Origin: Megaera sp965229545
Lineage (GTDB): Bacteria; Pseudomonadota; Alphaproteobacteria; Rickettsiales; Rickettsiaceae
Assembly (NCBI GenBank): GCA_965229545.1
Contig: OZ245887.1
Location: forward strand, 1,302,001 to 1,366,000
DNA: 64,000 nt
Direction of reading: 5' to 3'
Numbering within the stretch: position 1 is the first letter of the stretch; every line of letters begins with the position of its first letter. Under the pieces are notes generated by a model. The model made no database searches, had not been told where the DNA came from, and worked only from the letters and a program-made list of their open reading frames with translations. The translations under genes and the position numbers were made by a program. This document shows, in pieces, positions 8,230-19,091 of this stretch.

Positions 8230-10611
8230 ATGAAACTCGTAATTGTTGAATCTCCTGCGAAAGCAAAAACTATCAATAAATATTTAGGTAACGATTATAA
8301 AGTTATAGCGTCTTTTGGTCACATCAGAGATTTACCTTCCAAAAATGGATCTGTATTACCAGACCAAGATTTTGTTATGAAATATGAGATTTCCGATAAA
8401 TCTTCTAAATATGTTAATGAAATCGTAAAATCGGCAAAAAACGCTAGTGAAATTTATCTTGCTACTGACCCTGATCGGGAAGGGGAATCTATTTCTTGGC
8501 ACGTAATGGAAGTGCTAAAATCCGAGAAAGTAATCAAGGATGATAATAAATTTAAGCGTATTGCTTTTAATGAAATTACAAAAAAGGCTGTACTTGATTC
8601 AATAGCCCATCCAAGAACTGTTGATGGTAATTTAGTTAATGCTCAACAAGCAAGAAGAGCTTTAGATTATCTATTCGGTTTTACCTTATCCCCGATTTTA
8701 TGGCGTAAATTACCAGGGTGTAGATCAGCAGGTCGGGTCCAATCAGTTGCGCTGCGATTAATTTGCGAAAGAGAGGACGAAATTGAACGTTTTATCTCCA
8801 AAGAATTTTGGGATATGAAACTCGATATGTTTGGGAGTAAGGGAGATCTTTTTGTCGCACGGTTAACCCATGTAAATGGCAATAAACTAGATAAATTCTC
8901 AATTGTTAATCAGGCGCAAGCAGATGAAATAGTTCAGAAGTTGAGTTCTCAAAAATTTCATGTTTTATTGGTTGAAAAAAAGCAACAAAAGAGGAATCCA
9001 TCTGCTCCTTTTATTACTTCTTCTTTACAGCAAGAAGCTTCAAGAAAACTTGGTTTTAGTGCTAAAAAAACTATGCAGGTAGCACAGAAATTATATGAAG
9101 GAGTAGATGTTGGAGGTGAAACGCTAGGGTTAATTACTTACATGAGAACAGACGGCACCACACTTGCCGCTGATTCGGTAGATAGCATAAGGAAACTTAT
9201 TGGAGAAAAATACGGAGCTAAGTACTTGCCAACTAAACCAATTATCTACAAATCTAAATCTAAAAATGCTCAAGAGGCTCACGAAGCAATTAGACCGACA
9301 GATATAAATCTATTACCTGAAAAATTAGCTAAAAATTTAGATACTGATCAATTAAAACTTTATGATTTAATTTGGAAAAGAACTGTAGCATGCCAAATGG
9401 AAGCAGTAGTGATAGATATGGTGGGAGTTGATTTTATTTCTGACGATAAAAGTTTTATGGCAAGAGCTACTGGTTCAACAATTGCTTTTGACGGATTCTA
9501 TAAAATCTATCAGGAAGGTATAGATGATAACAAGGAGGAAAACTCTAGAATTTTACCTCCGTTAACGGAAGGAGAAGATATTGCTACTAAAAAAATTATT
9601 CCGGAACAACATTTTACGGAACCGCCGCCGAGATACTCCGAGGCTACCTTAGTAAAAAAATTAGAAGAATTAGGTATTGGCAGACCCTCTACTTATGCAA
9701 CAATAATTTCCGTATTGCAAGACAGACAGTATGTTACTATGGATAAAAAAAGGTTTAGTCCAAGTGAGCTCGGTAGATTAGTAACAGCATTTCTGGTCGG
9801 TTTTTTCGAAAAATATGTACAGTACGATTTTACTGCTGAATTAGAAACAGATCTTGATAAAATTGCCGAGGGAAATCTTGGTTGGAAGTCATTACTTTCG
9901 GAGTTTTGGAAGGGATTTAATGATAATGTTGGCGAAGTTAGTGACCGCAAAATTAGTGAAGTAATAGAATATGTTGAAAAGGCTCTTGAATACCATCTAT
10001 TCGGAGATAAACAGGGAAATAAAGAGAGCATAGAAAAAAATAAAAGATGCCCATCATGCCTAGATGGTATACTCAATTTAAAGCTAGGTAAATTTGGCGC
10101 ATTTTTAGCCTGCAATAATTACCCTACTTGTCAGTATAAAAAACCTATTTCAAAGGATATGGGGCAAGTTTCTGATGAAAATGCTCCGGTAACTGAACCG
10201 ACAAATAATAAGGAATTAGGGGCTGATAAGGATGGTAATATAATAACGCTTCGGAAAGGTCCATATGGATGGTACGTACAGCTTGGGGAAGCAAGTTCAC
10301 CTAAAGATAAGCCAAAAAGATCAGCACTACCGCCAACTATAAATCCGGATACTGTAACTTTAGACGTTGCGATAAAACTACTTAATCTACCTATCTTAGT
10401 TGGCTCTCATTTGCATTCGGGGGAAGAAATTTTAATAGGTATAGGCCGTTTTGGGCCATATTTAAAATATCAGAACAAATTTATCTCTATACCTAAAAAT
10501 GTTGACCCTTTCAATGTGGATATCAAGCAGGCAATGTCTTTAATTGAACAAAAAAATCAAAAAACCGAGCCAGCTGCTAAAACCAAAACAAAGAGAAAAA
10601 ACGAAAGCTAA
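8230..10611 (+). CDS. topA: DNA topoisomerase I (type IA)
   Basis: A 793-residue enzyme that relaxes negatively supercoiled DNA through a transient 5'-phosphotyrosine. The N-terminal Toprim domain has E7 in VIVESPAKAK and the acidic triad D80-P-D82-R-E84 (TDPDREGE). The active-site tyrosine is Y304 in GLITYMRTDG. A C-terminal zinc-finger-like module has four cysteines (CPSC near residue 602, then C and YPTCQY near 630), and one or two repeat-like tails end in a Lys-rich stretch. Length is close to rickettsial TopA. It starts 11 bp after the dprA frame and was probably co-transcribed with it. The frame is intact. Confidence 0.97.
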   Translation: MKLVIVESPAKAKTINKYLGNDYKVIASFGHIRDLPSKNGSVLPDQDFVMKYEISDKSSKYVNEIVKSAKNASEIYLATDPDREGESISWHVMEVLKSEKVIKDDNKFKRIAFNEITKKAVLDSIAHPRTVDGNLVNAQQARRALDYLFGFTLSPILWRKLPGCRSAGRVQSVALRLICEREDEIERFISKEFWDMKLDMFGSKGDLFVARLTHVNGNKLDKFSIVNQAQADEIVQKLSSQKFHVLLVEKKQQKRNPSAPFITSSLQQEASRKLGFSAKKTMQVAQKLYEGVDVGGETLGLITYMRTDGTTLAADSVDSIRKLIGEKYGAKYLPTKPIIYKSKSKNAQEAHEAIRPTDINLLPEKLAKNLDTDQLKLYDLIWKRTVACQMEAVVIDMVGVDFISDDKSFMARATGSTIAFDGFYKIYQEGIDDNKEENSRILPPLTEGEDIATKKIIPEQHFTEPPPRYSEATLVKKLEELGIGRPSTYATIISVLQDRQYVTMDKKRFSPSELGRLVTAFLVGFFEKYVQYDFTAELETDLDKIAEGNLGWKSLLSEFWKGFNDNVGEVSDRKISEVIEYVEKALEYHLFGDKQGNKESIEKNKRCPSCLDGILNLKLGKFGAFLACNNYPTCQYKKPISKDMGQVSDENAPVTEPTNNKELGADKDGNIITLRKGPYGWYVQLGEASSPKDKPKRSALPPTINPDTVTLDVAIKLLNLPILVGSHLHSGEEILIGIGRFGPYLKYQNKFISIPKNVDPFNVDIKQAMSLIEQKNQKTEPAAKTKTKRKNES

Positions 10612-10770
10612 AAAGATTTACCTTAAAGGCATTTTAGGGGATATTCTGTTTAGGCAATAACATCTGCTTAGTTTGAGCTGATTGACTGACATAATTATTA
10701 TAGAAATAAAGAGTAATTCTAAGTTTTTTTAAATAACACTCGCGGTTAAAGATAAGTTTTATTTTTGAGT

Positions 10771-10799
10771 TTGACTTTTTTAAATAGTATTTATATAAT
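10771..10799 (+). promoter_or_regulatory. Near-consensus sigma-70 promoter of rpsD
   Basis: TTGACT (10771-10776), exactly 17 bp of spacer and TATAAT (10794-10799) match the housekeeping consensus at 11 of 12 positions. Transcription would start near 10806, giving a leader of about 37 nt before the GTG start of rpsD. Confidence 0.75.
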
Positions 10800-10842
10800 C
10801 GGCGGAAAGTGAATTTTAAATACTAAATTAGGTATAGATAGA

Positions 10843-11460
10843 GTGACTAAAATCATTAAGGCAAAGTATAAGGCAAGTAGAAGACTAGGTAAAAGTGTGT
10901 GGGGAGATGCAAGAGATCCTTTTAATACAAAAAATTATCGCCCAGGTCAGCATGGTCCTAGTGGACGCCCTAAAACTTCAGATTACGGCACTCACTTACA
11001 AGCCAAACAACTTGTTAAAGCACATTACGGTAGAATAACTGAAAAACAGTTTAGAAATACCTTTACTCTTGCTAATAAAATGAAAGGTAATACGGCAGAA
11101 AATTTTGCCGGCTTGCTTGAAAAAAGAATAGACATGGTGGTTTATAGGTTAAATCTTGCGCCTTCGATATTTGCTGCTAGGCAGTTAGTATCCCATAAGC
11201 ACGTAAAATTAAATGGCAAAAAAGTCAATATACCAAGTTTAAGAGTAAAAGAAGGTGATATAATTGAACTTAAGGATTCTTCAAAACAAATAGTAATTTG
11301 TGCAGAATCCGCTCAAAAACTAGAAAGATCAGTTCCTAATTACTTGTCTTTAGATGCTGACTCTATGTCCGGTACTTTTGTAAGAACTCCTTCGATTTCT
11401 GACATTCCTTATCCGTTCGAAGCCGACTTTAACAAAATAGTTGAGCTTTATTCTCGCTAG
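10843..11460 (+). CDS. rpsD: 30S ribosomal protein S4
   Basis: A 205-residue primary 16S rRNA-binding protein that nucleates assembly of the 30S body. The start is GTG at 10843, chosen because the family begins MTK-like here and no ATG lies upstream in frame. The N-terminal part shows KYKASRRLG and the YRPGQHG motif, without the zinc-binding cysteines of some S4 proteins. The S4 RNA-binding domain covers about 95-160 (RLNLAPSIFAARQLVSHKHV). It has a strong promoter of its own. Intact. Confidence 0.97.
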   Translation: MTKIIKAKYKASRRLGKSVWGDARDPFNTKNYRPGQHGPSGRPKTSDYGTHLQAKQLVKAHYGRITEKQFRNTFTLANKMKGNTAENFAGLLEKRIDMVVYRLNLAPSIFAARQLVSHKHVKLNGKKVNIPSLRVKEGDIIELKDSSKQIVICAESAQKLERSVPNYLSLDADSMSGTFVRTPSISDIPYPFEADFNKIVELYSR

Positions 11461-11564
11461 GAAAATTTTAGGTATCTTTTATATCTTGTTGATCGAAGAA
11501 ATCTGAGTTTTCGGAGCAACTTGGTCATTAATAGATCCAAGAAGAATGGTTACAAATTAACAAT

Positions 11565-12714
11565 TTAGATCTGACCCTCTAAGGATAATTTCTCTTGTAT
11601 AAGCCAAGCCATTTGGGTGCATATATCTTCTTCTCCCAGATATTCTAAAGTCAAATTAACTATAGTATCGTAATCACTAAATAAGTATTCTAATATTAAT
11701 TCACATGGTCGGTTATCTGTGAATTCTTTCAGTAATTTTCTTACGCTTGGTTTTTCGCTAAAAGAGTCTTCCAATAATTCTACTCTAGAACCTAATATAG
11801 CGCTAGTATCACCTAAGTGTTCATCTACTCTATAGGGTAGTAAACATTGTTTAATCTTAATATAGGAATAAGTATTTAGTAAATCCCAATAATCAGGGCT
11901 AACTTGTAGTTTTAAGTATAACAATTCTTGCCTTGCTTTCTCTGTTACTTGGCTAATCGATTGAACATTAAGACCACTGTATTTACCTTTGAAATGCTTT
12001 TCCAGACATCATTAACAGGAAAAGACTCCCTAAGGAGGTACTTTGCATGTTTTAAGCATGAATCTGGAAGCTCTTTATATATCATTTATATGTGGTTTTC
12101 CTACCTGCTAAGCTTTCAAATTTATCCATGAAGTCGCTAGTTTGGCACAGGTCAATAAAATATTCTATAATATTGTTTTTTATTGCCTTACAGATCACTA
12201 AGGTGTTTTGACGGAATTTACTTGCGAGTTGAAACGCCTGATTGTAATAATCATGAGCTTCCTTAAAGTACTTTTGAAGATTTTCTACATATCCCATATT
12301 GTATAGAGCATCCACACTTTGACCCAGCGCGTTAGATATACTAAAGTAGTACAGGGCTATAACAAGATTTCCTTTCTTAATATGGTAGCACCCAATATTA
12401 TATAACACAGTAGCCAAATTACAGATAGCATTGGTATAATTACTCTTACTTATGACTATTCCTTTAGATAGTGCTTTATTAAAATAATTTACAGCTTCTT
12501 GATAAAGCATCGCAGATTCTTCGTATTTTCCTGCTAAGACCTGATTATTAGCCTCCCTTAAATAGTGGATAGCTAATACATTAGGAGACATTTTCTGAAG
12601 AGTTATTACTTCAGAATTAATTCGTTTCTTATTTTTTTCCTCTTCTACTCGTTTCATATAAAAAAATTTTTCCAATTCATTTTTGGTATAATAATATCGA
12701 GGCCAAAATATCAT
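11565..12714 (-). pseudogene. Tetratricopeptide (TPR)-containing protein, frameshifted
   Basis: The first frame (12714 to 12082, 210 residues) contains TPR-like helix pairs such as ANNQVLAGKYEESAMLYQEA, CYHIKKGNLVIALYYFS and YFKEAHDYYNQAFQLA. After a frame change near 12095 the reading continues as YIKELPDSCLKHAKYLL. After another near 11953 it enters a 119-residue frame ending at 11565 that is acidic and helical. Together these make about 375 residues of one decayed protein. TPR proteins mediate protein-protein contacts, and in Rickettsiales they are numerous and may be effectors. The specific role is unknown. It converges on rpsD, and no terminator is obvious between them. Confidence 0.7.
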
Positions 12715-12840
12715 ATTGCTCTAGAATAAATCAGTAACCTTTATTATAAAAAATAAGAAATAATATACTGAAACCTTTTTAGCCTATAGTTGATTCGGTG
12801 TATAGTATTTTTTGAAAGATTTTCTAAATATAATGTTACT

Positions 12841-13361
12841 TTACAAATTATATAAAAAAGCAGTTGCAATATACTTACTTTCAACTTTGCGATCAAAACT
12901 ATAATTTCCACGTATTTTAAAACGGAGCGCTTTTCTGTGTAAAATATTTAGGCTAATACCTAAATTAAGCCTAGGTTTTTTGTGCAATAAATATTGATTT
13001 TTTATACAACAGTAACTATCTTTCGTAATTACTATACTATTAGAAGAACCTTTTATATTTACTAAATTTTCTATTTTTACATAAAAAACCGGTTTTATAA
13101 TAATCTCTTGGTGGGTTAAAAGTTTTTTAAAACTGAGTTTAGTCGTATTAAGTAAGAACTGAGTTTTTTTTCTTGGTATAAGAACTTCAACTTCTCTATT
13201 TTTTTTATAAAATTGATAAATATCAAAATGTGAATATGTAGTGCGAAAGGATAGTTTAATTATTGTATCTCTATTTAATGTATACGTATTCGTGCTTTCT
13301 ATACTTGCTTTGAACATTTTACTACGTGATCGAGTTTTGATAGAATAGGGATAATTTATTG
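12841..13361 (-). pseudogene. Autotransporter beta-barrel, C-terminal half, cut by IS630
   Basis: Frame open from the IS630 border at 13361 to the stop at 12841, about 173 codons; the ATG at 13317 is internal. The alternating hydrophobic pattern, blocks such as KPRLNLGISLNI and RGNYSFDRKVESKYI, and the aromatic end FLYNL resemble the last strands of a Sca/OmpA-type autotransporter barrel, which inserts in the outer membrane. It lacks the passenger, signal peptide and first strands. The missing first barrel half has a good candidate at 38993-39646 (see findings). The assignment rests on pattern and context rather than a diagnostic motif. Confidence 0.55.
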
Positions 13362-14497
13362 TATTACTCTAGCCTTTAAATATTGAACATTATATAGTAG
13401 CATAAGCTATTTCTTTCTTTTTAAAATAATTTTGAATTTTTATACCATTAAACTGAATTTGTGTTAAATAGGACCGTACATTAATTGTTAAATCTTTTAC
13501 TGATTTTAGTACTCGAAAATTATTGGAGTTAGCTTTGACATCTTGGTTTACAAGTTCTTGTGGATTCATATCAGGACAATATGATGGTAAATAAAACAAT
13601 TCTAGCTTGTCCTTATGTCTTTCTACATAAGCTTTTACCTTTTTACTGTGATGCACTCTATGATTATCTAATATCAAAAATATTTTCTGCTTAATTTGTC
13701 TGATCAGTCTACCTAAAAATTCAATACACTTTTTGCTGGTAAAATTATCTTCAAATACCATCCAGTTCATAAACCCTTGCGGACTAATAGCAGCTAGCAT
13801 ATTACATTTAAATCTTGAGCCACTTCTCTTGATTGCTGGGGTCTTGCCTTTAAAACCATATGTTTTACCTCGATTATCTGTTGATTGTATCCCCATTTCA
13901 TCTCCCCAATAAATTCTAGCACTTTCTTTCATTGCACGAGACTTGATTTCTGGATATGTGACTGTTAAGCATTCTTTTATCTTCTCTGGATTACGTTGAT
14001 AGGCTGATTTAATTGGTTTTTGAGACGTAAAACCCAATCTATTCATAATTTTTCTTATAGAACGCCTGTTATACTGATAAAGGTAATTGGATTCTATATA
14101 TTCTTGTACCACTTTACTATTCCATAACGTATAATCCATTCCCAATTCATCAGGTGTATGTGATAAAATTTTAGATTTTAATTCCTCTTCTTGATTTTTA
14201 CTGATTTTAGATCCTGTTCCTACCTTTACTCCTCGCTTCTTATAGCGAAAGCTTTCTTCCTTAGAAATTTTGTACTCTTTAAGATATTTCCATATAGAAC
14301 TCCTAGAAAACCCAAAGGTAATAGATGCTTGTTTCTTGCTTATTCCATGTATAACTATTGCTTCCACTGCTTTCTTTCTTAATATCTTGAGATCGCTTGG
14401 TGATAATTTTTTATTAGACATTTTGTTATTACTCTTGATACAATATCATTATATCATTTCTCTAATGTTAGTTCAATATTTAAAGGCCGGAGTAATA
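13362..14497 (-). mobile_element. IS630-family insertion sequence, full length (copy C)
   Basis: A 1136-bp unit with TA at both ends. The left flank is an autotransporter barrel fragment and the right flank is the end of a GNAT-GrpB pseudogene. The two flanks are not halves of one gene, which points to recombination rather than simple insertion. Confidence 0.95.
13390..14421 (-). CDS. IS630-family transposase (copy C)
   Basis: Intact 343-residue frame. It differs from copy B by Tyr to Ser in EYKISKEE (shared with copy J), Trp to Cys in KECLTV and Leu to Phe in YGFKG. The DDE residues are retained. Confidence 0.93.
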   Translation of the reverse strand: MSNKKLSPSDLKILRKKAVEAIVIHGISKKQASITFGFSRSSIWKYLKEYKISKEESFRYKKRGVKVGTGSKISKNQEEELKSKILSHTPDELGMDYTLWNSKVVQEYIESNYLYQYNRRSIRKIMNRLGFTSQKPIKSAYQRNPEKIKECLTVTYPEIKSRAMKESARIYWGDEMGIQSTDNRGKTYGFKGKTPAIKRSGSRFKCNMLAAISPQGFMNWMVFEDNFTSKKCIEFLGRLIRQIKQKIFLILDNHRVHHSKKVKAYVERHKDKLELFYLPSYCPDMNPQELVNQDVKANSNNFRVLKSVKDLTINVRSYLTQIQFNGIKIQNYFKKKEIAYATI

Positions 14498-15615
14498 AAA
14501 TAAAATGAACATGATCAGGATGATTAAATGTCCAAGTATATGGATCTTTTATAGGCACATTATCGAAAAAATATTTTTGACGAAAATATTTAGCAGCTTG
14601 AATTTCATTATAATGAGTACATTTTACGAACCTAATACGCTTGAAATCATTTTGCTTTAAAATATTTAGTATGAAATCATTTTTCCTTAAAGTGTAAGCA
14701 GGAAATATAGAATAAGTTTTTGTAGAAGATAAAGGATCTTTTAAAATCTCATCTTTTAAAGCAGCATATTCATCACGTACTTTGCGATTTTTTCGTAAAT
14801 AATCCCTAAATAGCAGTGATAACTCTATTTCAGGATGCCCTTCTTCGTAAACATGAAGATTTACATTAACATCTCCCCTTTTTGTAAATCCATGTTTAAA
14901 TGGAATGTTCCATTCTCCTTTGTATATATAACCTAAGCTTTCCAAAATATTTGTCATAGTATTAACGGACCACCTCAAAGGAGTAAATGGTTTTATGACC
15001 GTAGTGATGTCTATTTTAGGCTTTGCAGCAAGACCAGGGACAAGAAGTTGAACCGATATGATGTACTTGCCACACAATTTAGGCCAAGAGCCTCGCTGAT
15101 TTTGATACCTTCTGTCTCAAATATTTTAGGCCAATCCTTATCATAAGGTACAAGTTTGATTTCTTTGGTTCTATCTTCGCTTAAAGCTAATTGTAAAAAT
15201 AAACAAGAAGAGCCATTAACGTAGCCGCTGCGTTCAAAATCCAGTTTATAGCCTAATTTTTCATAGAATCCTTGACTCTGAAAGCTCATGGTAGCAACCG
15301 TAGCTATATTGCAACCTACTTTGCGACCATAATCGTGTACATGTTTCATCAACTCCGTCCCAGCTTTTTTTTGCGCCACTCCGGATGCACCCAGAGCTGG
15401 TCAGTATATATCGCACCAAATACCACAAAACCATTACATCCAGCTACAATTTCATTAGCCTTATTCCGAATAAAGAAAGCAAAAGGGTGAGTTGAACCTA
15501 ATTCAGCAGTTTCATCATTTAGCTTTCTGGTTAAAAACTCAATGTCATTAATATTGGGCAGCAGGCTATGCTCAATTTTTAATTCCTCTTTAAACTTGCT
15601 ATCAATACTGCTCAT
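14498..15615 (-). pseudogene. GNAT acetyltransferase fused to a GrpB (UPF0157)-type nucleotidyltransferase-fold domain, broken
   Basis: Three overlapping frames in gene order give an N-terminal GNAT fold from ATG 15615 (FAFFIRNKANEIVAGCNG, DQLWVHPEWRKKKLG, then the continuation MKHVHDYGRKVGCNIATV and FYEKLGYK), then a GrpB domain (KLVPYDKDWPKIFETE, then PGLAAKPKIDITTVI and VNVNLHVYEEGHPEIE). Frames change near 15365 and 15070. The last codons read DHVHFIL and then run into IS630 copy C at 14497, so the C-terminus is missing. GrpB-family proteins have a nucleotidyltransferase-like fold of uncertain substrate. Non-functional here. Confidence 0.8.
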
Positions 15616-15625
15616 AAAAACTGTC

Positions 15626-16618
15626 TTAGAAATATTTAACTCCTATAGCTTCTCTAACCTCTTCCATAGTCTGTTTCGCTTGCTTAGATGCGTTAGCAGT
15701 ACCATGATAAAGTATTTCCTGAACATCTTCTTGCTTTATACTTTCCCTTTTTTCGCGTATGTCTTTGAGTAAATCCTGAATACTATTATTCAAAATATTT
15801 TTTATTGTCATATCTCCAAGGCCGCCTCGTTTATAGTGCGCTTTTAAAGACTCAACCTCTTGCTTATCAGGGTGAAAAATATCCAAATAAGTAAACACTA
15901 CATTTCCTTCCACCTGGCCTGGATCGCTGATTTTTAGATGAGCCGGATCAGTAAACATCTGGAATATTTTCTGTTTGATTTCTTCTTGCGTATCTGAAAG
16001 GGAAATAGCATTACCTAGCGATTTACTAGCTTTAGCCTTACCATCAATTCCCATTAACCTTGGAGTGTTGCTTAAAATAGCATTGCACTCTTTAAGGCAC
16101 TCTGAACCATAAATTCTATTAAAACGCCTGACGATTTCATTTGTTTGCTCAATCATCGGCACTTGATCATCACCGACAGGTACTAATTCTGCCTGAAAAA
16201 TAGTTATGTCGGCTGCTTGACTAACAGGGTAGCACAAAAAACCAGCTGGTATGGAATCATTAAAACCTTTCTGTTGAATTTCAGATTTAACCGTAGGGTT
16301 TCTTTCTAGCCTCCCAACGGTTACTAAATTTAGGTAATAAACCGTTAATTCGCCAATTTCCGGAATCTGAGATTGAACGAAAATTGTCGTTTGGCTAGGA
16401 TCAATTCCAACGCTTAAATAATCTTTGGCAATTTCAAAAACATTTTCTGTGATCTTCTTCGGATTTTCAAAATTGTCCGTCAGAGCTTGGACATCAGCAA
16501 TCATAATATATTGATCATATTTATATTGTAGCTTGACTCTATTTTGCAGGGACCCTACATAATGCCCTAAATGTAATCTACCACTTGGTCTATCACCTGT
16601 TAAAATTCTTTTTTTCAT
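15626..16618 (-). CDS. trpS: Tryptophanyl-tRNA synthetase
   Basis: A 330-residue class Ic aminoacyl-tRNA synthetase that charges tRNA-Trp. The HIGH-type signature is HLGHY within GRLHLGHYVGS (about residues 15-25), and the KMSKS-type loop is KASKSLGN (about 195). The order of elements (DVQALTDN, the NP-VKSEIQQK segment, PVGDDQVPMIE) is that of bacterial TrpS, and the length is normal. The start ATG fits the family N-terminus MKKRILTGDRPSG. It begins only 11 bp after the broken GNAT-GrpB gene on the same strand but is intact. Confidence 0.97.
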   Translation of the reverse strand: MKKRILTGDRPSGRLHLGHYVGSLQNRVKLQYKYDQYIMIADVQALTDNFENPKKITENVFEIAKDYLSVGIDPSQTTIFVQSQIPEIGELTVYYLNLVTVGRLERNPTVKSEIQQKGFNDSIPAGFLCYPVSQAADITIFQAELVPVGDDQVPMIEQTNEIVRRFNRIYGSECLKECNAILSNTPRLMGIDGKAKASKSLGNAISLSDTQEEIKQKIFQMFTDPAHLKISDPGQVEGNVVFTYLDIFHPDKQEVESLKAHYKRGGLGDMTIKNILNNSIQDLLKDIREKRESIKQEDVQEILYHGTANASKQAKQTMEEVREAIGVKYF

Positions 16619-16776
16619 TTGTCGTGAACGTAAAAATACTATTAATTAGTTGATGAATCGTGCTTTTATAGTTATTTAATGAATCTCAGCTCCCTAAATT
16701 ATATCGCAGGATCGAGGTGTATTTATAATAATAAATATAATTTAGAACTTGCTTTAGGTGTTTTAGATTATACTTA

Positions 16777-17778
16777 CTATGTTTTATCCCACCAAGCTTT
16801 AATTTCCATTAATGCTTGCTTAAGGACTGCTTCAAGACCGATATTTAAATATCCGGAAATAAGATGTATTTTTTTATTAGCTATCTTTTTAAGCAATTTT
16901 ACTTTTTTTGTTAGTTCCCGCTCCTCTACACTATCAATTTTATTAATACACAAGATTTCTGTTTTATCCTTAAGCAAAGGAGAATATGATTCAAGTTCAT
17001 TTCTAATTGTTAGATAATCTTTGTCCACATGGGTAGAGTTTGCATCTATTACATGAATAAGCACACAGCACCTTTCTATATGTTTCAGAAACTTATCTCC
17101 AAGGCCTTTACCGGAATGAGCTCCTTTAATAAGACCTGGAATATCAGCCAAAACGAATTCTTCTCCATCTACATAAACAACACCGAGGGAAGGTTTTAGG
17201 GTAGTAAATTGATAATTAGCAATTTTGGGTTTTGCTGCTGTAGTTCTTGACAAGAATGTAGATTTACCAACATTTGGAAAACCAATTAATCCGGCATCAG
17301 AAAGAAGTTTTAGCTTTAAATAAACATCCATTTCTCCGCCAATTTCTCCCTCTGTTCGTTTTCTAGGAGATTTGTTTGTACTTGATTTAAAATGGCTATT
17401 TCCAAGTCCACCTTTTCCACCTGGAATAATTTCAAATTGCTGGTTATCTTGTGTAAAATCATGGATTAGCAAAGTTCCATCTTCTGAAAAAATTTGCGTA
17501 CCAACTGGTACTTTTAGAATTAACGAAGTGCCGGATTTACCCGTCATGTTACGTCCTTTACCTGACACACCATTTTCAGCTTTAAAGTGCCTTTTATAAC
17601 AAAATTCTAACAGTGTATTAAGATGGGAATTGCTCTGGAAGATAATACTTCCGCCTTTACCGCCGTCACCACCATCAGGACCACCCCGGTCAATAAACTT
17701 TTCCCTTCTGAAACTTACTGATCCATTACCGCCGTCCCCCGCTTTGATATATATTTTGGCTTCGTCTATGAATTGCAT
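16777..17778 (-). CDS. obgE: GTPase Obg/CgtA
   Basis: A 333-residue ribosome-associated GTPase acting in late 50S assembly and stress response. The glycine-rich Obg fold covers residues 1-158 (IKAGDGGNGSVSFRREKF, GGPDGGDGGKGG). The G domain has G1 GFPNVGKST (about 165), G3 DIPGLIKGAHSGKGLG and G4 NKID. There is no long C-terminal extension, as is usual in Rickettsia-like Obg. Its stop at 16777 lies 158 bp before trpS on the same strand. Intact. Confidence 0.97.
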   Translation of the reverse strand: MQFIDEAKIYIKAGDGGNGSVSFRREKFIDRGGPDGGDGGKGGSIIFQSNSHLNTLLEFCYKRHFKAENGVSGKGRNMTGKSGTSLILKVPVGTQIFSEDGTLLIHDFTQDNQQFEIIPGGKGGLGNSHFKSSTNKSPRKRTEGEIGGEMDVYLKLKLLSDAGLIGFPNVGKSTFLSRTTAAKPKIANYQFTTLKPSLGVVYVDGEEFVLADIPGLIKGAHSGKGLGDKFLKHIERCCVLIHVIDANSTHVDKDYLTIRNELESYSPLLKDKTEILCINKIDSVEERELTKKVKLLKKIANKKIHLISGYLNIGLEAVLKQALMEIKAWWDKT

Positions 17779-17914
17779 ATTACTTTTTGGCGGCTTTTTT
17801 AATTAAAACTACACTGCGGATTTTAACAAATTTTTGCCTTGTTGTCATTAAAAACACTTTATTTAAATATTATCGCTTGAATTAATATTTGAAAGTTCTG
17901 TATCGGAAGCTACT

Positions 17915-19050
17915 TATTACTCTGGCCTTTAAATATTGAACATTATATAGTAGCATAAGCTATTTCTTTCTTTTTAAAATAATTTTGAATTTTTATACCA
18001 TTAAACTGAATTTGTGTTAAATAGGACCGTACATTAATTGTTAAATCTTTTACTGATTTTAGTACTCGAAAATTATTGGAGTTAGCTTTGACATCTTGGT
18101 TTACAAGTTCTTGTGGATTCATATCAGGACAATATGATGGTAAATAAAACAATTCTAGCTTGTCCTTATGTCTTTCTACATAAGCTTTTACCTTTTTACT
18201 GTGATGCACTCTATGATTATCTAATATCAAAAATATTTTCTGCTTAATTTGTCTGATCAGTCTACCTAAAAATTCAATACACTTTTTGCTGGTAAAATTA
18301 TCTTCAAATACCATCCAGTTCATAAACCCTTGCGGACTAATAGCAGCTAGCATATTACATTTAAATCTTGAACCACTTCTCTTGATTGCTGGGGTCTTGC
18401 CTTTAAGACCATATGTTTTACCTCGATTATCTGTTGATTGTATCCCCATTTCATCTCCCCAATAAATTCTAGCACTTTCTTTCATTGCACGAGACTTGAT
18501 TTCTGGATATGTGACTGTTAACCATTCTTTTATCTTCTCTGGATTACGTTGATAGGCTGATTTAATTGGTTTTTGAGACGTAAAACCCAATCTATTCATA
18601 ATTTTTCTTATAGAACGCCTGTTATACTGATAAAGGTAATTGGATTCTATATATTCTTGTACCACTTTACTATTCCATAACGTATAATCCATTCCCAATG
18701 CATCAGGTGTATGTGATAAAATTTTAGATTTTAATTCCTCTTCTTGATTTTTACTGATTTTAGATCCTGTTCCTACCTTTACTCCTAGCTTCTTATAGCG
18801 AAAGCTTTCTTCCTTATAAATTTTGTACTCTTTAAGATATTTCCATATAGAACTCCTAGAAAACCCAAAGGTAATAGATGCTTGTTTCTTGCTTATTCCA
18901 TGTATAACTATTGCTTCCACTGCTTTCTTTCTTAATATCTTGAGATCGCTTGGTGATAATTTTTTATTAGACATTTTGTTATTACTCTTGATACAATATC
19001 ATTGTATCATTTCTCTAATATTACTTCAATATTTGAAGGCCGGAGTAATA
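17915..19050 (-). mobile_element. IS630-family insertion sequence, full length (copy D)
   Basis: A 1136-bp unit between TAs, intergenic between obgE and the folB pseudogene. The end near 19050 has a few substitutions in the subterminal region (ATATTACTTCAATATTTGAAG). Confidence 0.95.
17943..18974 (-). CDS. IS630-family transposase (copy D)
   Basis: Intact 343-residue frame. It differs from copy B by Arg to Leu in YKKLGVKV and Glu to Ala in DALGMDY; the latter is shared with copy F, suggesting common descent. Confidence 0.93.
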   Translation of the reverse strand: MSNKKLSPSDLKILRKKAVEAIVIHGISKKQASITFGFSRSSIWKYLKEYKIYKEESFRYKKLGVKVGTGSKISKNQEEELKSKILSHTPDALGMDYTLWNSKVVQEYIESNYLYQYNRRSIRKIMNRLGFTSQKPIKSAYQRNPEKIKEWLTVTYPEIKSRAMKESARIYWGDEMGIQSTDNRGKTYGLKGKTPAIKRSGSRFKCNMLAAISPQGFMNWMVFEDNFTSKKCIEFLGRLIRQIKQKIFLILDNHRVHHSKKVKAYVERHKDKLELFYLPSYCPDMNPQELVNQDVKANSNNFRVLKSVKDLTINVRSYLTQIQFNGIKIQNYFKKKEIAYATI

Positions 19051-19091
19051 GCTTCTGTTTCTAGCACTATAGAACAAGTACTGTTACGTAA

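Noticed and set aside
9693..10115. A 140-residue frame antisense to topA
   Set aside because: Entirely opposite a conserved, intact topA; composition is that expected from reversed Lys/Glu-rich codons.
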